Shown here: positions 25,612 through 34,442 of the stretch, in pieces
Position numbering within the stretch: position 1 is the stretch's first letter
Layout: every line of letters starts with the position of its first letter
Assembly (NCBI RefSeq): GCF_003205195.1
Contig: NZ_QJRY01000001.1
Span: 682,001 to 746,000 of the forward strand
Direction of reading: 5' to 3'
DNA: 64,000 nucleotides
Origin: Peteryoungia wuzhouensis
GTDB lineage: Bacteria; Pseudomonadota; Alphaproteobacteria; Rhizobiales; Rhizobiaceae
Translations under genes and position numbers: made by a program
The notes under the pieces: model-generated
Told to the model about the DNA's origin: nothing
Databases searched by the model: none
The model's input: only the letters and a program-made list of their open reading frames with translations

Positions 25612-26970
25612 ATGAACATGGCCGAAGAGGCACGCGAATTCTTCGCGGCAAATCCCGATATTGAAGTACTCGAAGCATTCGTCATCGACGTGAACGGCGT
25701 TCCGCGCGGCAAGTGGATCCCGCGCGAGCGCGCCATCGACGTCCTGACCAAGGGCATGGCAATGCCACGCTCCGTCTATGCGCTCGACGTGTGGGGCCGA
25801 GACGTGAATGCTGCCGGCCTCGCCGAAGGAACCGGTGACCCTGACGGCATCTGCTTCCCCGTTCCCGGCACGCTCTCCCGCGTGACCTGGCTGTCGCGAC
25901 CGACGGCGCAGGTTCTGCTGCAGATGTATACGACCGAAGGCGAGAGCTTCTATGCCGACCCGCGCCAGGTTCTGGCCAATGTCATGGCGCGCTTTGCTGC
26001 CGCCAAGCTCACACCTGTCGTCGCGACGGAACTCGAATTCTACCTGATCGACCCCGTGCGCTCCGCGCTCGATCCGGTGCGCCCGCCGAACACGCGTGAC
26101 GGTCGCTGGCATACCGGCCAGACGCAAGTGCTTTCGATTTCCGAACTGCAGGACTTCGAAGAGGTCTTCCACGGCATCTCGACGGCCGCGCGCGCCCAGA
26201 ATGTGCCTGCGGACACGACGCTGCGCGAAAACGGACCGGGCCAGTACGAAATCAACCTGAACCACGTGCCGGATGCGCTGGCGGCGGCCGATTATGCGGT
26301 GCTGTTGAAGCGCATCGTCAAAGGCGTGGCACGGGCCAACGATCTCGACGCCACCTTCATGGCAAAGCCCTATGGCATGCAGGCCGGCAGCGGCATGCAT
26401 GTGCATTTCTCGGTGCTGGACGAAAACGGCCGCAATATCTATGTCGGCGAGGACGGCCCGTCCGACGCGCTCTTCCATTCCGTCGGCGGGCTTCTGGAGA
26501 ACATGGGCGAGAGCATGGCGATCTTTGCCCCGCACCAGAACTCCTATCGCCGCCTGCGGCCTTCGGAACACGCACCGACCTATGCGTCCTGGGGTATCGA
26601 CAACCGATCGGCCGCCGTGCGCGTGATCACCGCGTCGAAACCGGCAACCCGCATCGAGCATCGCGTGGCCGGTTCCGATACCAATCCCTATCTGGTGCTC
26701 GCCATGATCCTCTCGGCCGCACTGGCCGGCATGAAGGAAAAGCTTTCGCCCGGTGGCGCCATCTCGGGTGACGACCACGCCGTGAACCACGAGCCACTGC
26801 CGACCAACTGGGACTATTCGCTGCAGCGTTTCGCCAAGTCGAGCTTCGCCTATGCGGCACTCGGGCCGAAATATCGCGGGCTCTACACGGCCTGCAAATA
26901 CCAGGAACTCTCGGAGTTCTCGCTGCGCGTGACCGACGTCGAATACGACGCCTATATCAGAACCGTTTGA
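25612..26970 (+). CDS. Glutamine-synthetase-family gamma-glutamylpolyamine synthetase (PuuA-like)
   Basis: ATP-dependent ligase of the glutamine synthetase fold, 452 aa, expected to join glutamate to putrescine or another amine. The N-terminal DVNGVPRGKWIP and the metal-binding catalytic segment ELEFYLID, the NENGPGQYEINL-type loop (here RENGPGQYEINLNH), the HVHFSVLDENGRN stretch, and the phosphate-binding RVITASKPATRIEHRVAGSDTNPYLVLA are all present. The next gene encodes a PuuB-like oxidase and the third an N-carbamoylputrescine amidase-like hydrolase, so a polyamine catabolic operon is likely. No GlnA-type adenylylation tyrosine context is seen. Assignment to PuuA over other GlnA-like ligases rests on context and length. 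Confidence 0.88.
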   Translation: MNMAEEAREFFAANPDIEVLEAFVIDVNGVPRGKWIPRERAIDVLTKGMAMPRSVYALDVWGRDVNAAGLAEGTGDPDGICFPVPGTLSRVTWLSRPTAQVLLQMYTTEGESFYADPRQVLANVMARFAAAKLTPVVATELEFYLIDPVRSALDPVRPPNTRDGRWHTGQTQVLSISELQDFEEVFHGISTAARAQNVPADTTLRENGPGQYEINLNHVPDALAAADYAVLLKRIVKGVARANDLDATFMAKPYGMQAGSGMHVHFSVLDENGRNIYVGEDGPSDALFHSVGGLLENMGESMAIFAPHQNSYRRLRPSEHAPTYASWGIDNRSAAVRVITASKPATRIEHRVAGSDTNPYLVLAMILSAALAGMKEKLSPGGAISGDDHAVNHEPLPTNWDYSLQRFAKSSFAYAALGPKYRGLYTACKYQELSEFSLRVTDVEYDAYIRTV

Positions 26971-26980
26971 GGTAAGACCC

Positions 26981-28279
26981 ATGGAAAAGTCGATCGGACC
27001 CAATCCCGGCCATGCGGCCACCTATTATGCGGCATCTGCCCGCGACAAACGCGTGCGCCCCTCGCTTGAGGGTGAACACACGGCCGACGTCTGCGTCATC
27101 GGCGCCGGTTTCACCGGCATTTCGGCGGCGCTTCAGCTCGCGGAAAGCGGATATTCGGTCATCGTGCTCGAAGCCGATCGCATCGGCTTTGGCGCGTCCG
27201 GCCGCAATGGCGGACAAATCGTCAACGGCTATAGCCGTGACCTGGAAACGATCGCCCGGCGCTATGGACCCGACAGGGCCGCACGGCTCGGCGAAATGTC
27301 GCTCGAAGGCGGGCAGATCATTCGGGAACGCGTGGCGAAATACGGGATCGAATGCGACCTCGTTGACGGTGGTTTCTTCGCGGCCTTCACCGACAAGCAG
27401 GTCAAGGAAATGGCCGATGTGCGGGCCAACTGGAAGAAGCACGGCCATGACGGGCTCGAGATGGTCTCCAAGGCCGAGGTCGGCAAATATGTGAAGGCCG
27501 ACCGCTATGTCGGCGGCATGATCGACCGGCGGGGTGGCCATATCCATCCGCTCGACCTCGTGCTGGGGGAAGCGGCAGCGGCCGAAAGTCTGGGTGCGAA
27601 GATCTTCGAAAAGTCGAAGGTCGTGCATCTCGACACCGGCCCGCAGCCCTTTGTTCGCACGCAGGGCGGGATGGTCAAGGCGAAGCACATCCTCGTCTGC
27701 GGCAATGCCTATATGGCCGGGCTGGCACCGAAGATCACCGAGAAGATGATGCCGGTGTCCAGCCAAGTCATGGCAACCGAACCGCTCGATGCGAAACTCA
27801 TCGAAGAACTGCTGCCGGCCAATTACTGCGTCGAGGATGCCAATTACGTGCTCGACTACTACCGGCGTACGGCCGACAACCGCCTGCTTTATGGCGGCGG
27901 CATCGGGTATGGCGGCCAGGATCCAAAGAACCTGACGGGCGTCATCCGGCCGAACATGCTGAAGACCTTCCCGCAGCTGAAGGACGTGAAGATCGACTTT
28001 GCCTGGAGCGGCAATTTCGCGCTGACACTGACGCGCATCCCGCACATGGGCAAGCTGTCCGACACGGTCTATTTCTCGCATGGCGACAGCGGACATGGGG
28101 TGACGACCACACATCTGCTGGGCAAGATCCTGGGCGAAGCCGTGCACGGCCAGATGAGCCGGTTCGACGTTTGGTCGTCCTTGCAGGCCTATCCCTTCCC
28201 CGGCGGTCGCCTGTTCCGGGTCCCGTTCACAGCTCTGGGCGCTTGGTACTACGGCCTGCGCGATAAACTCGGCGTTTGA
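26981..28279 (+). CDS. FAD-dependent gamma-glutamylputrescine oxidase-like protein (PuuB-like)
   Basis: Flavoprotein oxidase of 432 aa of the DAO superfamily. The tail upstream of the flavin motif (TYYAASARDKRVRPSLEGEHTADVCVIGAGFTG, FAD motif near 40-46) is characteristic of PuuB and related amine oxidases, as is ASGRNGGQIVNGY. The C-terminal region contains WSGNFALTLTRIPHMGKLSDTVYFSHGDSGHGVTTTHLLGKILGEAV. It would oxidise gamma-glutamylputrescine to the aldehyde with hydrogen peroxide. It starts ten bases after the PuuA-like stop, with GAGG at good spacing, and is followed eleven bases later by the amidase gene. Confidence 0.88.
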   Translation: MEKSIGPNPGHAATYYAASARDKRVRPSLEGEHTADVCVIGAGFTGISAALQLAESGYSVIVLEADRIGFGASGRNGGQIVNGYSRDLETIARRYGPDRAARLGEMSLEGGQIIRERVAKYGIECDLVDGGFFAAFTDKQVKEMADVRANWKKHGHDGLEMVSKAEVGKYVKADRYVGGMIDRRGGHIHPLDLVLGEAAAAESLGAKIFEKSKVVHLDTGPQPFVRTQGGMVKAKHILVCGNAYMAGLAPKITEKMMPVSSQVMATEPLDAKLIEELLPANYCVEDANYVLDYYRRTADNRLLYGGGIGYGGQDPKNLTGVIRPNMLKTFPQLKDVKIDFAWSGNFALTLTRIPHMGKLSDTVYFSHGDSGHGVTTTHLLGKILGEAVHGQMSRFDVWSSLQAYPFPGGRLFRVPFTALGAWYYGLRDKLGV

Positions 28280-28289
28280 GGAGAGAAAC

Positions 28290-29159
28290 ATGACCCGTAC
28301 CGTGACCGTCGCCGCCACGCAGATGGCCTGCAGCTGGGATCTCCAGGGCAATATCGCCCGGGCGGAAAAGCTCGTGCGCGAGGCCGTATCCAATGGCGCG
28401 CAGATCGTCCTGATCCAGGAGCTGTTCGAGGCGCCGTATTTCTGCCAGGACCAGATCGCCGAGTTCTTCGATCTCGCCAAACCTGCCCATGACTGCGCGC
28501 TGATCGACCATTTCGCAAAACTTGCGGAAGAGCTGGATGTGGTGATCCCGGTCAGCTTCTTCGAGAAGGCCGGGCAGACCTTCTTCAACAGCGTGGCGAT
28601 CGTCGATGCCGGCGGCGAGGTGCTCGGCATTTATCGCAAGAGCCACATTCCCGATGGCCCTGGCTATACGGAGAAGTTCTATTTCTCTCCCGGCGATACC
28701 GGCTTCGAGGTCTGGGAAACCAAATACGCCGCCATCGGCGTCGGCATCTGCTGGGACCAGTGGTTCCCGGAGGCCGCGCGGTCCATGGCGCTGCAGGGCG
28801 CAGAACTGCTGTTCTACCCGACCGCCATCGGTTCGGAACCACAGGACAGTTCCCTCGACAGCTCCGGTCACTGGCAGCGGGTGATGCAGGGCCATGCAGC
28901 GGCAAATGTGATGCCCGTCATCGCCTCCAATCGCATCGGGAAGGAAGACGGCCGCAAGGGAACATCGCTGACCTTCTACGGTTCCTCCTTCATCTGCGAC
29001 CAGACCGGCGCGATGGTGGCAACGGCTGATCGTCAGACGGAAGGCGTGCTGACCGCAACGTTCGACCTCGACGGTATCGCCCGGCAACGCGCCTCCTGGG
29101 GACTGTTCCGCGACCGTCGTCCGGAGCTGTATGGCGCATTGATGGGTTACGAAGGCTGA
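28290..29159 (+). CDS. aguB: Carbon-nitrogen hydrolase, N-carbamoylputrescine amidase-like
   Basis: Nitrilase-superfamily amidase of 289 aa. The Glu-Lys-Cys triad is visible as E44 (IVLIQELFE), K117 (IYRKSHIPDG) and C154 (VGICWDQWFPE). The surrounding sequence, including FYPTAIGSEP and SGHWQRVMQGHAAANVMPVIASNRIG, matches AguB, which hydrolyses N-carbamoylputrescine to putrescine, ammonia and carbon dioxide in the agmatine route. GAGGAGAGAAAC precedes the ATG. Its position as third gene of the PuuA/PuuB-like unit joins an agmatine-to-putrescine step with putrescine breakdown. No agmatine deiminase (AguA) gene is in the window, so the symbol is by similarity. Confidence 0.88.
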   Translation: MTRTVTVAATQMACSWDLQGNIARAEKLVREAVSNGAQIVLIQELFEAPYFCQDQIAEFFDLAKPAHDCALIDHFAKLAEELDVVIPVSFFEKAGQTFFNSVAIVDAGGEVLGIYRKSHIPDGPGYTEKFYFSPGDTGFEVWETKYAAIGVGICWDQWFPEAARSMALQGAELLFYPTAIGSEPQDSSLDSSGHWQRVMQGHAAANVMPVIASNRIGKEDGRKGTSLTFYGSSFICDQTGAMVATADRQTEGVLTATFDLDGIARQRASWGLFRDRRPELYGALMGYEG

Positions 29160-29171
29160 GGCTCTCGGACA

Positions 29172-29705
29172 TCAAGCCAGACTGGCAAGGCCCCTCGACG
29201 CATCGGCGACGATGGCCGCGACGGGTTGGTCGATCGAGACGGTGATGACACCCGCTTCGCCGGTTGGCACCTCCAGCGTTGCGAGCTGGCTCTCCAGCAG
29301 GGCCGGCGGCATGAAATGGCCAGTGCGGGCGCCCATGCGGGCGCTCAGCAGGGCATGCGATCCTTCCAGATAGACGAAGGTGAGCCGCCCTGACGTCGCC
29401 CGGCGCAGATGATCGCGGTAGATCTTCTTCAGCGCCGAGCAGGAAACGACGATCCCCTGCCCCTTTGCCAAAGCATCGGCCATGGTCTCGCCGATGATCG
29501 TCAGCCAGGGCCAGCGATCCTCGTCCGTCAGCGGCGTGCCGGCGGCCATCTTGTCGACATTGGCCTCAGGATGCAGAGCGTCGCCCTCGATGAAGGGGAG
29601 ACCCAGCAGGGCCGCCAGATCCGCACCGACTGAGGATTTGCCACAGCCACTGACACCCATGACGATGATGGCGGTGGGTGACGACGTCATATGTTCGGCC
29701 TGCAT
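29172..29705 (-). CDS. gntK: Gluconokinase
   Basis: Cytosolic P-loop kinase of 177 aa that phosphorylates D-gluconate to 6-phosphogluconate for the Entner-Doudoroff or pentose phosphate route. The Walker A MGVSGCGKSSVG lies near residue 16, and the GntK hallmarks FIEGDALHPEANVDKMAAGTPLTDEDRWPWL and GIVVSCSALKKIYRDHLR follow; HFMPPALLESQLATLE is typical of the C-terminal lid. Length is normal. AGGA precedes the ATG at 29705; a second ATG five codons in is possible. It converges on the amidase gene, 12 bases apart. Confidence 0.95.
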   Translation of the reverse strand: MQAEHMTSSPTAIIVMGVSGCGKSSVGADLAALLGLPFIEGDALHPEANVDKMAAGTPLTDEDRWPWLTIIGETMADALAKGQGIVVSCSALKKIYRDHLRRATSGRLTFVYLEGSHALLSARMGARTGHFMPPALLESQLATLEVPTGEAGVITVSIDQPVAAIVADASRGLASLA

Positions 29706-29752
29706 GCTCTTCCTGTCGTGCGGTTCCTGTGACGGCGCGACAATAAGAGGGT

Positions 29753-31393
29753 TCAGGCGAAATTCAATCCGGCTTCTACCCGGCGCGCGGGTTGTCGCGC
29801 CGCCCGGATGGCGGCGGCTATCTTTTCCGCCATCATGATGACGGGTGCATTGGTATTGCCGCCGATCAGGCGCGGCATGACCGAGGCGTCAACCACGCGC
29901 AGGCCGTCGATGCCGTTGAATTTCAACTCGGGATCGACCACGGCTGCGGCGTCCGAACCCATCCGGCAGGTGCCGACCGGGTGATAGATCGTATCGGCGC
30001 GGGCGCGGATGGCGGCATTCAGTTCGGCATCGGTTTCGCCGGCCGGATAGATTTCCCGTCCGCGATAGCGGGCAAGCGCCGGAGCCGCCATGATCTCGCT
30101 CAGGCGGCGCGCGCCCTTTCGCAAGGTCGTCAAATCTCGGGGGTCGCTCAGGAAAGCGGGGTCGATGAGCGGGGCTGCGAAGGGATCGGCACTCGCCAGG
30201 CGTACCGTGCCACGCGAATAGGGGCGCAGTGCGCAGACATGGGCGGAGTAGCCATGGCCCCAGTGCATCTTGCGAACGTGATCGTCGACCATGCCGACGA
30301 GGAAATGCAGCTGGACGTCCGGCCTGTCGAGGGCAGGATCGGTCTTGAGGAAGCCGCCCGATTCCGCGCAGGTCGAGCGGAGATGGCCCATGCGGTCCGC
30401 GCGCCATTCACTGGCAGCGCCCAGGAGATCGCGGGCCGCCGCAAGGCCGAGGCCGAAAAGATCCGTGTCAGGCGAACGGAAGATCATCGTGTAGTCCAGG
30501 TGATCCTGGAGATTGGCGCCCACCCCCGGCTGATCCAGAACAATGTCCACCCCATGCTGGCGCAGATGGTCAGCCGGGCCGATGCCCGACAACATCAGGA
30601 TATGCGGTGACTGGAAAGCTCCAGCGGAGAGGATAACCTCGCGGCCGGCGCGAACCGTGCGCTCCTCGCCGCCTTGTCGGTAAACCACCCCCACCGCCCT
30701 GCCGCGCTCGACGAGTATGCGCATGACATGCGCCTCCGTCGTCACGGTCAGATTGCGGCGATGCATGACATCATGGAGATAGGCGGCAGCGGCAGAGCAG
30801 CGTTCGCCGCGCTTCGGCCCCTGCCAGAACTGCGTGGCCTGATACAGGCCCACGCCCTCCTGGCTCGGGCCGTTGAAATCGTCGTTGTGGCGATAGCCGC
30901 TCTGTTCGCAGGCCTTGATGAAGGCGAGGTTGATCGGCCGCGCCCAGTTCTGGTCGCAGACCTGAAGCGGCCCGCCACGCCCATGCAGGGCATCGGCGCC
31001 GCGGATGTTGTCCTCCGCCTTGCGGAACCAGGGCAGCACGTCATCCCAGGACCAACCATGGCAACCCAGTTCGGCCCATTCGTCGTAGTCCCGCTGATGG
31101 CCACGCACATAGAGCATCGCATTGACGAGGCTGGAGCCACCAAGGCCCCTGCCCCGTGGCTGATAGCCGATGCGGTTGTTCAGGCCCTTTTGCGGAACGG
31201 TGGAAAAGCGCCAGTTGCTGCCTTTCACATAGCCAGGCACGACGGCGGCGGCGGCCATGGGGATACGGGCGAATATGCCGTCGCCGCGTCCGCCGGCTTC
31301 AAGGAGATGCACGGTGACGGACGGATCCTCGCTGAGGCGAGCGGCAAGTACCGCGCCGGCCGACCCGCCTCCCACGATCACATAGTCGTCCAT
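29753..31393 (-). CDS. GMC-family FAD oxidoreductase (choline dehydrogenase-like)
   Basis: Alcohol-oxidising flavoprotein of 546 aa with the GMC fold. The FAD motif VIVGGGSAGAVLAARLSED is at the N-terminus, followed by GRGLGGSSLVNAMLYVRGHQRDYDEW (GMC signature 1) and GAFQSPHILMLSGIGP (signature 2). The catalytic-base region is YHPVGTCRMG and the C-terminal segment is VDASVMPRLIGGNTNAPVIMMAEKIA. BetA itself ends rather differently, so I name only the family; substrates range from choline to long-chain or aromatic alcohols. The ATG at 31393 gives MDDYVIVGG; the 16 extra codons upstream look non-coding. Confidence 0.9.
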   Translation of the reverse strand: MDDYVIVGGGSAGAVLAARLSEDPSVTVHLLEAGGRGDGIFARIPMAAAAVVPGYVKGSNWRFSTVPQKGLNNRIGYQPRGRGLGGSSLVNAMLYVRGHQRDYDEWAELGCHGWSWDDVLPWFRKAEDNIRGADALHGRGGPLQVCDQNWARPINLAFIKACEQSGYRHNDDFNGPSQEGVGLYQATQFWQGPKRGERCSAAAAYLHDVMHRRNLTVTTEAHVMRILVERGRAVGVVYRQGGEERTVRAGREVILSAGAFQSPHILMLSGIGPADHLRQHGVDIVLDQPGVGANLQDHLDYTMIFRSPDTDLFGLGLAAARDLLGAASEWRADRMGHLRSTCAESGGFLKTDPALDRPDVQLHFLVGMVDDHVRKMHWGHGYSAHVCALRPYSRGTVRLASADPFAAPLIDPAFLSDPRDLTTLRKGARRLSEIMAAPALARYRGREIYPAGETDAELNAAIRARADTIYHPVGTCRMGSDAAAVVDPELKFNGIDGLRVVDASVMPRLIGGNTNAPVIMMAEKIAAAIRAARQPARRVEAGLNFA

Positions 31394-31544
31394 GCTGTCC
31401 CCCACACGGCCTGTCCGGCCCCCGCCGGTCTTGCGTCTCAAATATCAGACTTATTCTGCCGTGAACGTAAGCGTAGCATAGCCACCGGTCGACGCAAGAG
31501 CTTGGCCTGCAAGGATCTTCGGGCGATACCGCCCCTGCGCTTGC

Positions 31545-31571
31545 ACAAAAAAACCCGCCAAGAGGCGGGTC
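31545..31571 (-). terminator. Rho-independent terminator of rirA
   Basis: On the minus strand ACCCGCC, a short TCTT loop, then GGCGGGT is followed by an uninterrupted T7 run. It begins about 31 bases after the rirA stop. Confidence 0.9.
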
Positions 31572-31601
31572 ATTGGAAGCAGTCCTGCCGTGCTTTAAAG
31601 G

Positions 31602-32084
31602 TCAGGCGGCGGGCGCTGTCACCGCGGTGACGCGGCGCGGGGCAAGGTCATCGATGCCGAGCAGGAAATTGATCTGCGGCCGGGCCTTCACCAGATCGTC
31701 GATCGAGTATTCGGTCAACACGTCGAAGAAGGCGTTGAGTGCCTTGCGCAGCGCGGAGTTCAGGCCACAGCTGTCGATCAGCGGACAATCGACGTCACCA
31801 TCATCCTCGAAGCATTCCGCCATGGCGAAACTGTCTTCGGTGACCTTGACGACATCGAACAGCGTGATCTTGTCGGCGGGACGACCGAGACGCACACCGC
31901 CATTGCGGCCACGCACGGTTTCGACCAAACCAGCCTTGTTCAGCGGCTGCAAAATCTTGAACAGGAACAGCTCGGAGACACCATAAGCCTTGGCAATTTC
32001 CGGAATTCGGCTCAACTGCTCATTGTTTGCTGCGCAGTACATCAGCATGCGCACGGCGTAATTTGTCTGCTTTGTCAAACGCAT
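31602..32084 (-). CDS. rirA: Iron-responsive Rrf2-family regulator RirA
   Basis: Rrf2 regulator of 160 aa that senses iron through a [4Fe-4S] cluster and represses iron-uptake genes in rhizobia. The winged helix spans about residues 1-75 (LTKQTNYAVRMLMYC, VSELFLFKILQPLNKAGLVETVRGRNGGVRLGRP). The three cluster cysteines occur at about 91, 100 and 106 in ECFEDDGDVDCPLIDSC. The sequence is typical of Rhizobium/Agrobacterium RirA. It is divergent from an Fe3+-binding periplasmic protein gene, a natural target. I could not find a perfect TGA-N9-TCA iron box in the 169-base gap. Confidence 0.93.
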   Translation of the reverse strand: MRLTKQTNYAVRMLMYCAANNEQLSRIPEIAKAYGVSELFLFKILQPLNKAGLVETVRGRNGGVRLGRPADKITLFDVVKVTEDSFAMAECFEDDGDVDCPLIDSCGLNSALRKALNAFFDVLTEYSIDDLVKARPQINFLLGIDDLAPRRVTAVTAPAA

Positions 32085-32253
32085 GCACGATTCCTTCGGT
32101 TGCCTTCAGGGGTATATAGCGCTTTTTGCACTTTTGAACAATTCCAAAATACTCAAGTTCTCCGCTCACGTATCCGTGATTAAAGTGGACTCGAATTGAC
32201 AGCTTATCTTGATTCATGATTATGGCGCTCAACAAAGCAAGATAGGGAGACTT

Positions 32254-33300
32254 ATGATGACCTACAACCCACTGCGTCGCATCGCGCTTGGCGCCGTATC
32301 GCTGCTGGCCCTGACGGCCGGTTCCGCCCTCGCCGAAGGTGAAGTGAATATCTATTCCTATCGCCAGCCGGAGCTGATCCAGCCGCTGATGGACCAGTTC
32401 ACTAAAGAGACCGGCATCAAGACGAACGTGCTGTTCCTGGATAAGGGCCTTGTCGAGCGCATTTCCGCCGAAGGTGCCAACTCGCCGGCAGACGTCATCC
32501 TGACCGTTGATATCGCACGCCTCACCGAAGCCAAGGACGGCGGCGTCACGCAGCCTCTCAACGATGAGGACATCAACAAGCAGATCCCGGCGCAGTATCG
32601 CGACACGGACGGCAACTGGTTCGGCCTGACAACGCGCGGCCGCGTGATCTATGCGTCCAAGGACCGGGTGTCCGAAGATGCGATCACCTATGAAGAACTG
32701 GCCGATCCCAAGTGGAAGGGCCGCATTTGCATGCGTGACGGCCAGCACTCCTACAACATCGGTCTCTTTGCCTCGATGGTCGCCCATCACGGTGCCGAAT
32801 ACACCGAGAAGTGGCTCGCCGGCCTCAAGCAGAACCTGGTGAAGAAGCCCGACGGCAACGACCGCAGCCAGGCCAAGGCGATCTTCGCCGGCGAATGCGA
32901 TCTCGGCCTTGCCAACACCTACTATCTCGGTCTGATGAAGACGAACGAGAAGGATCCCGAGGAGAAGGACTGGGCGGCTGCCGTGAAGGTTCTGTTCCCG
33001 AACAGCGCCGACCGCGGAACCCATGTGAACATCTCCGGCATGGCACTCGCCAAGAACGCTCCGAACAAGGACAATGCCGTCAAGCTGATGGAATTCCTGG
33101 CCTCCGACGAAGCCCAGACGATCTACGCCGAAAAGGTCTTCGAATATCCGGTCGGCCCGCATGCGAAGCCTTCGGAAATCGTCGCCGGCTTCGGCACCAT
33201 CAAGCCGGACACGCTGCCGCTGACCGAAATCGCAGCCAATCGCAAGATCGCGTCCGAACTGGTCGACAAGGTGGGCCTGAACGAAGGTCCGACGCAGTAA
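32254..33300 (+). CDS. Fe(3+) ABC transporter periplasmic binding protein (FbpA/FutA-like)
   Basis: Periplasmic ferric-iron binding protein of 348 aa with a cleavable Sec signal (ALGAVSLLALTAGSALAEG, cleavage after about residue 26). The mature part starts EVNIYSYRQPELIQPLMDQFTKETGIKTNV, the FbpA/FutA1 pattern, and GLANTYYLGLMKT provides the paired Tyr iron ligands near the middle; VNISGMALAKNAPNKDNAVKLMEFL is typical. The ATG at 32254 follows AGGGAG. No permease or ATPase adjoins it; an FbpB-type permease gene lies at 56044-57723. Divergence from rirA suggests iron-repressed control. Confidence 0.92.
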   Translation: MMTYNPLRRIALGAVSLLALTAGSALAEGEVNIYSYRQPELIQPLMDQFTKETGIKTNVLFLDKGLVERISAEGANSPADVILTVDIARLTEAKDGGVTQPLNDEDINKQIPAQYRDTDGNWFGLTTRGRVIYASKDRVSEDAITYEELADPKWKGRICMRDGQHSYNIGLFASMVAHHGAEYTEKWLAGLKQNLVKKPDGNDRSQAKAIFAGECDLGLANTYYLGLMKTNEKDPEEKDWAAAVKVLFPNSADRGTHVNISGMALAKNAPNKDNAVKLMEFLASDEAQTIYAEKVFEYPVGPHAKPSEIVAGFGTIKPDTLPLTEIAANRKIASELVDKVGLNEGPTQ

Positions 33301-33322
33301 TCCCGATCCTCCACAAGACAAG

Positions 33323-33355
33323 AAAAAGGGGCAGTTCCGACTGCCCCTTTTTTTG
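33323..33355. terminator. Bidirectional rho-independent terminator
   Basis: AAAAAGGGGCAGT and ACTGCCCCTTTTTTT form a stem with a short TCCG loop and a long T-run on the plus strand; the minus strand has a run of five T. It ends the fbpA-like gene and the convergent protease gene. Confidence 0.92.
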
Positions 33356-33383
33356 TTCCTTGTTGCGCGACCACAGATCTTGG

Positions 33384-34442
33384 TCAGGTTCCGCCCGGCG
33401 TCAGAGACTTTACGTAATCCTCGATCGCCTGGCGGCGTTCTGCCGTGCCGGGATGGGTGGAGATGAACGAGGTTTCACTGTCGACGCCCAGCTTTTCCTC
33501 GAGCCGCGCAAAAAAGCGTCCGATGGCCCGGGGATCGCGGCCGGCTTTTGCCATCAGTTCGACGGATATTCGGTCCGCCTCGCTTTCCGCGTCACGGGAA
33601 TAGGATAGGGAGACCAGAGCTGCGCCATTGGTCAGGATGTCCTCTCCGGCTGATCCGACATCGCCGGCAATCAACATGATGAGGCCGGCCGTTCCAGCGG
33701 CGCGGTAGAGCTGACGCAGCGAATGGTCCCGTTCGACATGGCCGATTTCATGGGCGAGGACACCGACGATCATGTCCATATCCCCGTCGGTCAGGGTGAT
33801 CAGCTCGTCGGTTATCACCAGGGTGCCGTCCGGCAGGGCAAAGGCGTTCGGACCGATGACACCGCCCTTGCGGAAGTTGAGATTGTAACTCGCCACTCCC
33901 CGGACAGAGTGAGCTGCAACTTCGTTGAAGGCCGAACGGATCTCGTTCTTCTTCTCCTCCGGCAGGTCACTCGGACTGAAGACGGCCTTGTCGAGCGACA
34001 GGAGCGTGCCGCTCGCCATCCATTCGGTCACCGCAGGTGGCGTGACGACAACAGCGATCTCGACCAGAGCCGGAACCGCATAACGATAGATCGCGAAGGA
34101 CAACAGGATGATGGCGGCGACAAAGGCCAGGAGCCTCGGATGGAAGCGCTCCACCTCGTGGATGATGCCCGTTCGGCCGTGGCGCTTCAGCCAGCCGTCG
34201 ATCGCGTCATTGTCCCCGGCTTCGAACATCGAACCATCGGGAAATACGATCCGCCGGGGCACGCGGCCGATGCGGTCGGAAACCTCGACCCGATTGACAT
34301 CGCCGACGGAAACGGGATCGCCGCCCGTTTCCAGGCGGACGAAGAGCGTCTTGCCCTCACCGAAGAGGCCTGCAGCCTCCGCCCGGCTGGAGCGGGGCGG
34401 ATGCCAGCGGCCCGCGACGATGCGCTTGTCATCAGAAGCCAA
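33384..34442 (-). CDS. M48-family membrane zinc metalloprotease
   Basis: Zinc endopeptidase of 352 aa related to HtpX/BepA/Oma1. A hydrophobic segment lies at about residues 104-125 and the catalytic motif HEIGH at about 231-235 (VGVLAHEIGHVERDHS), with the third ligand expected in SRDAESEADR near 283-291. I place the start at a TTG (34442) because GAAGGG lies seven bases before it and the gene then overlaps the end of the DUF898 gene by 11 bases. No in-frame ATG is near. The DUF898-M48 pairing recurs in many bacteria, so joint work at the membrane is likely though its substrate is unknown. Confidence 0.88.
   Translation of the reverse strand: MASDDKRIVAGRWHPPRSSRAEAAGLFGEGKTLFVRLETGGDPVSVGDVNRVEVSDRIGRVPRRIVFPDGSMFEAGDNDAIDGWLKRHGRTGIIHEVERFHPRLLAFVAAIILLSFAIYRYAVPALVEIAVVVTPPAVTEWMASGTLLSLDKAVFSPSDLPEEKKNEIRSAFNEVAAHSVRGVASYNLNFRKGGVIGPNAFALPDGTLVITDELITLTDGDMDMIVGVLAHEIGHVERDHSLRQLYRAAGTAGLIMLIAGDVGSAGEDILTNGAALVSLSYSRDAESEADRISVELMAKAGRDPRAIGRFFARLEEKLGVDSETSFISTHPGTAERRQAIEDYVKSLTPGGT

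Noticed and set aside
32085..32253. RirA iron box (TGA-N9-TCA) before the ferric-binding protein gene
   Set aside because: TGA and TCA triplets occur but with wrong spacing (14-15 bases). A degenerate site remains possible.
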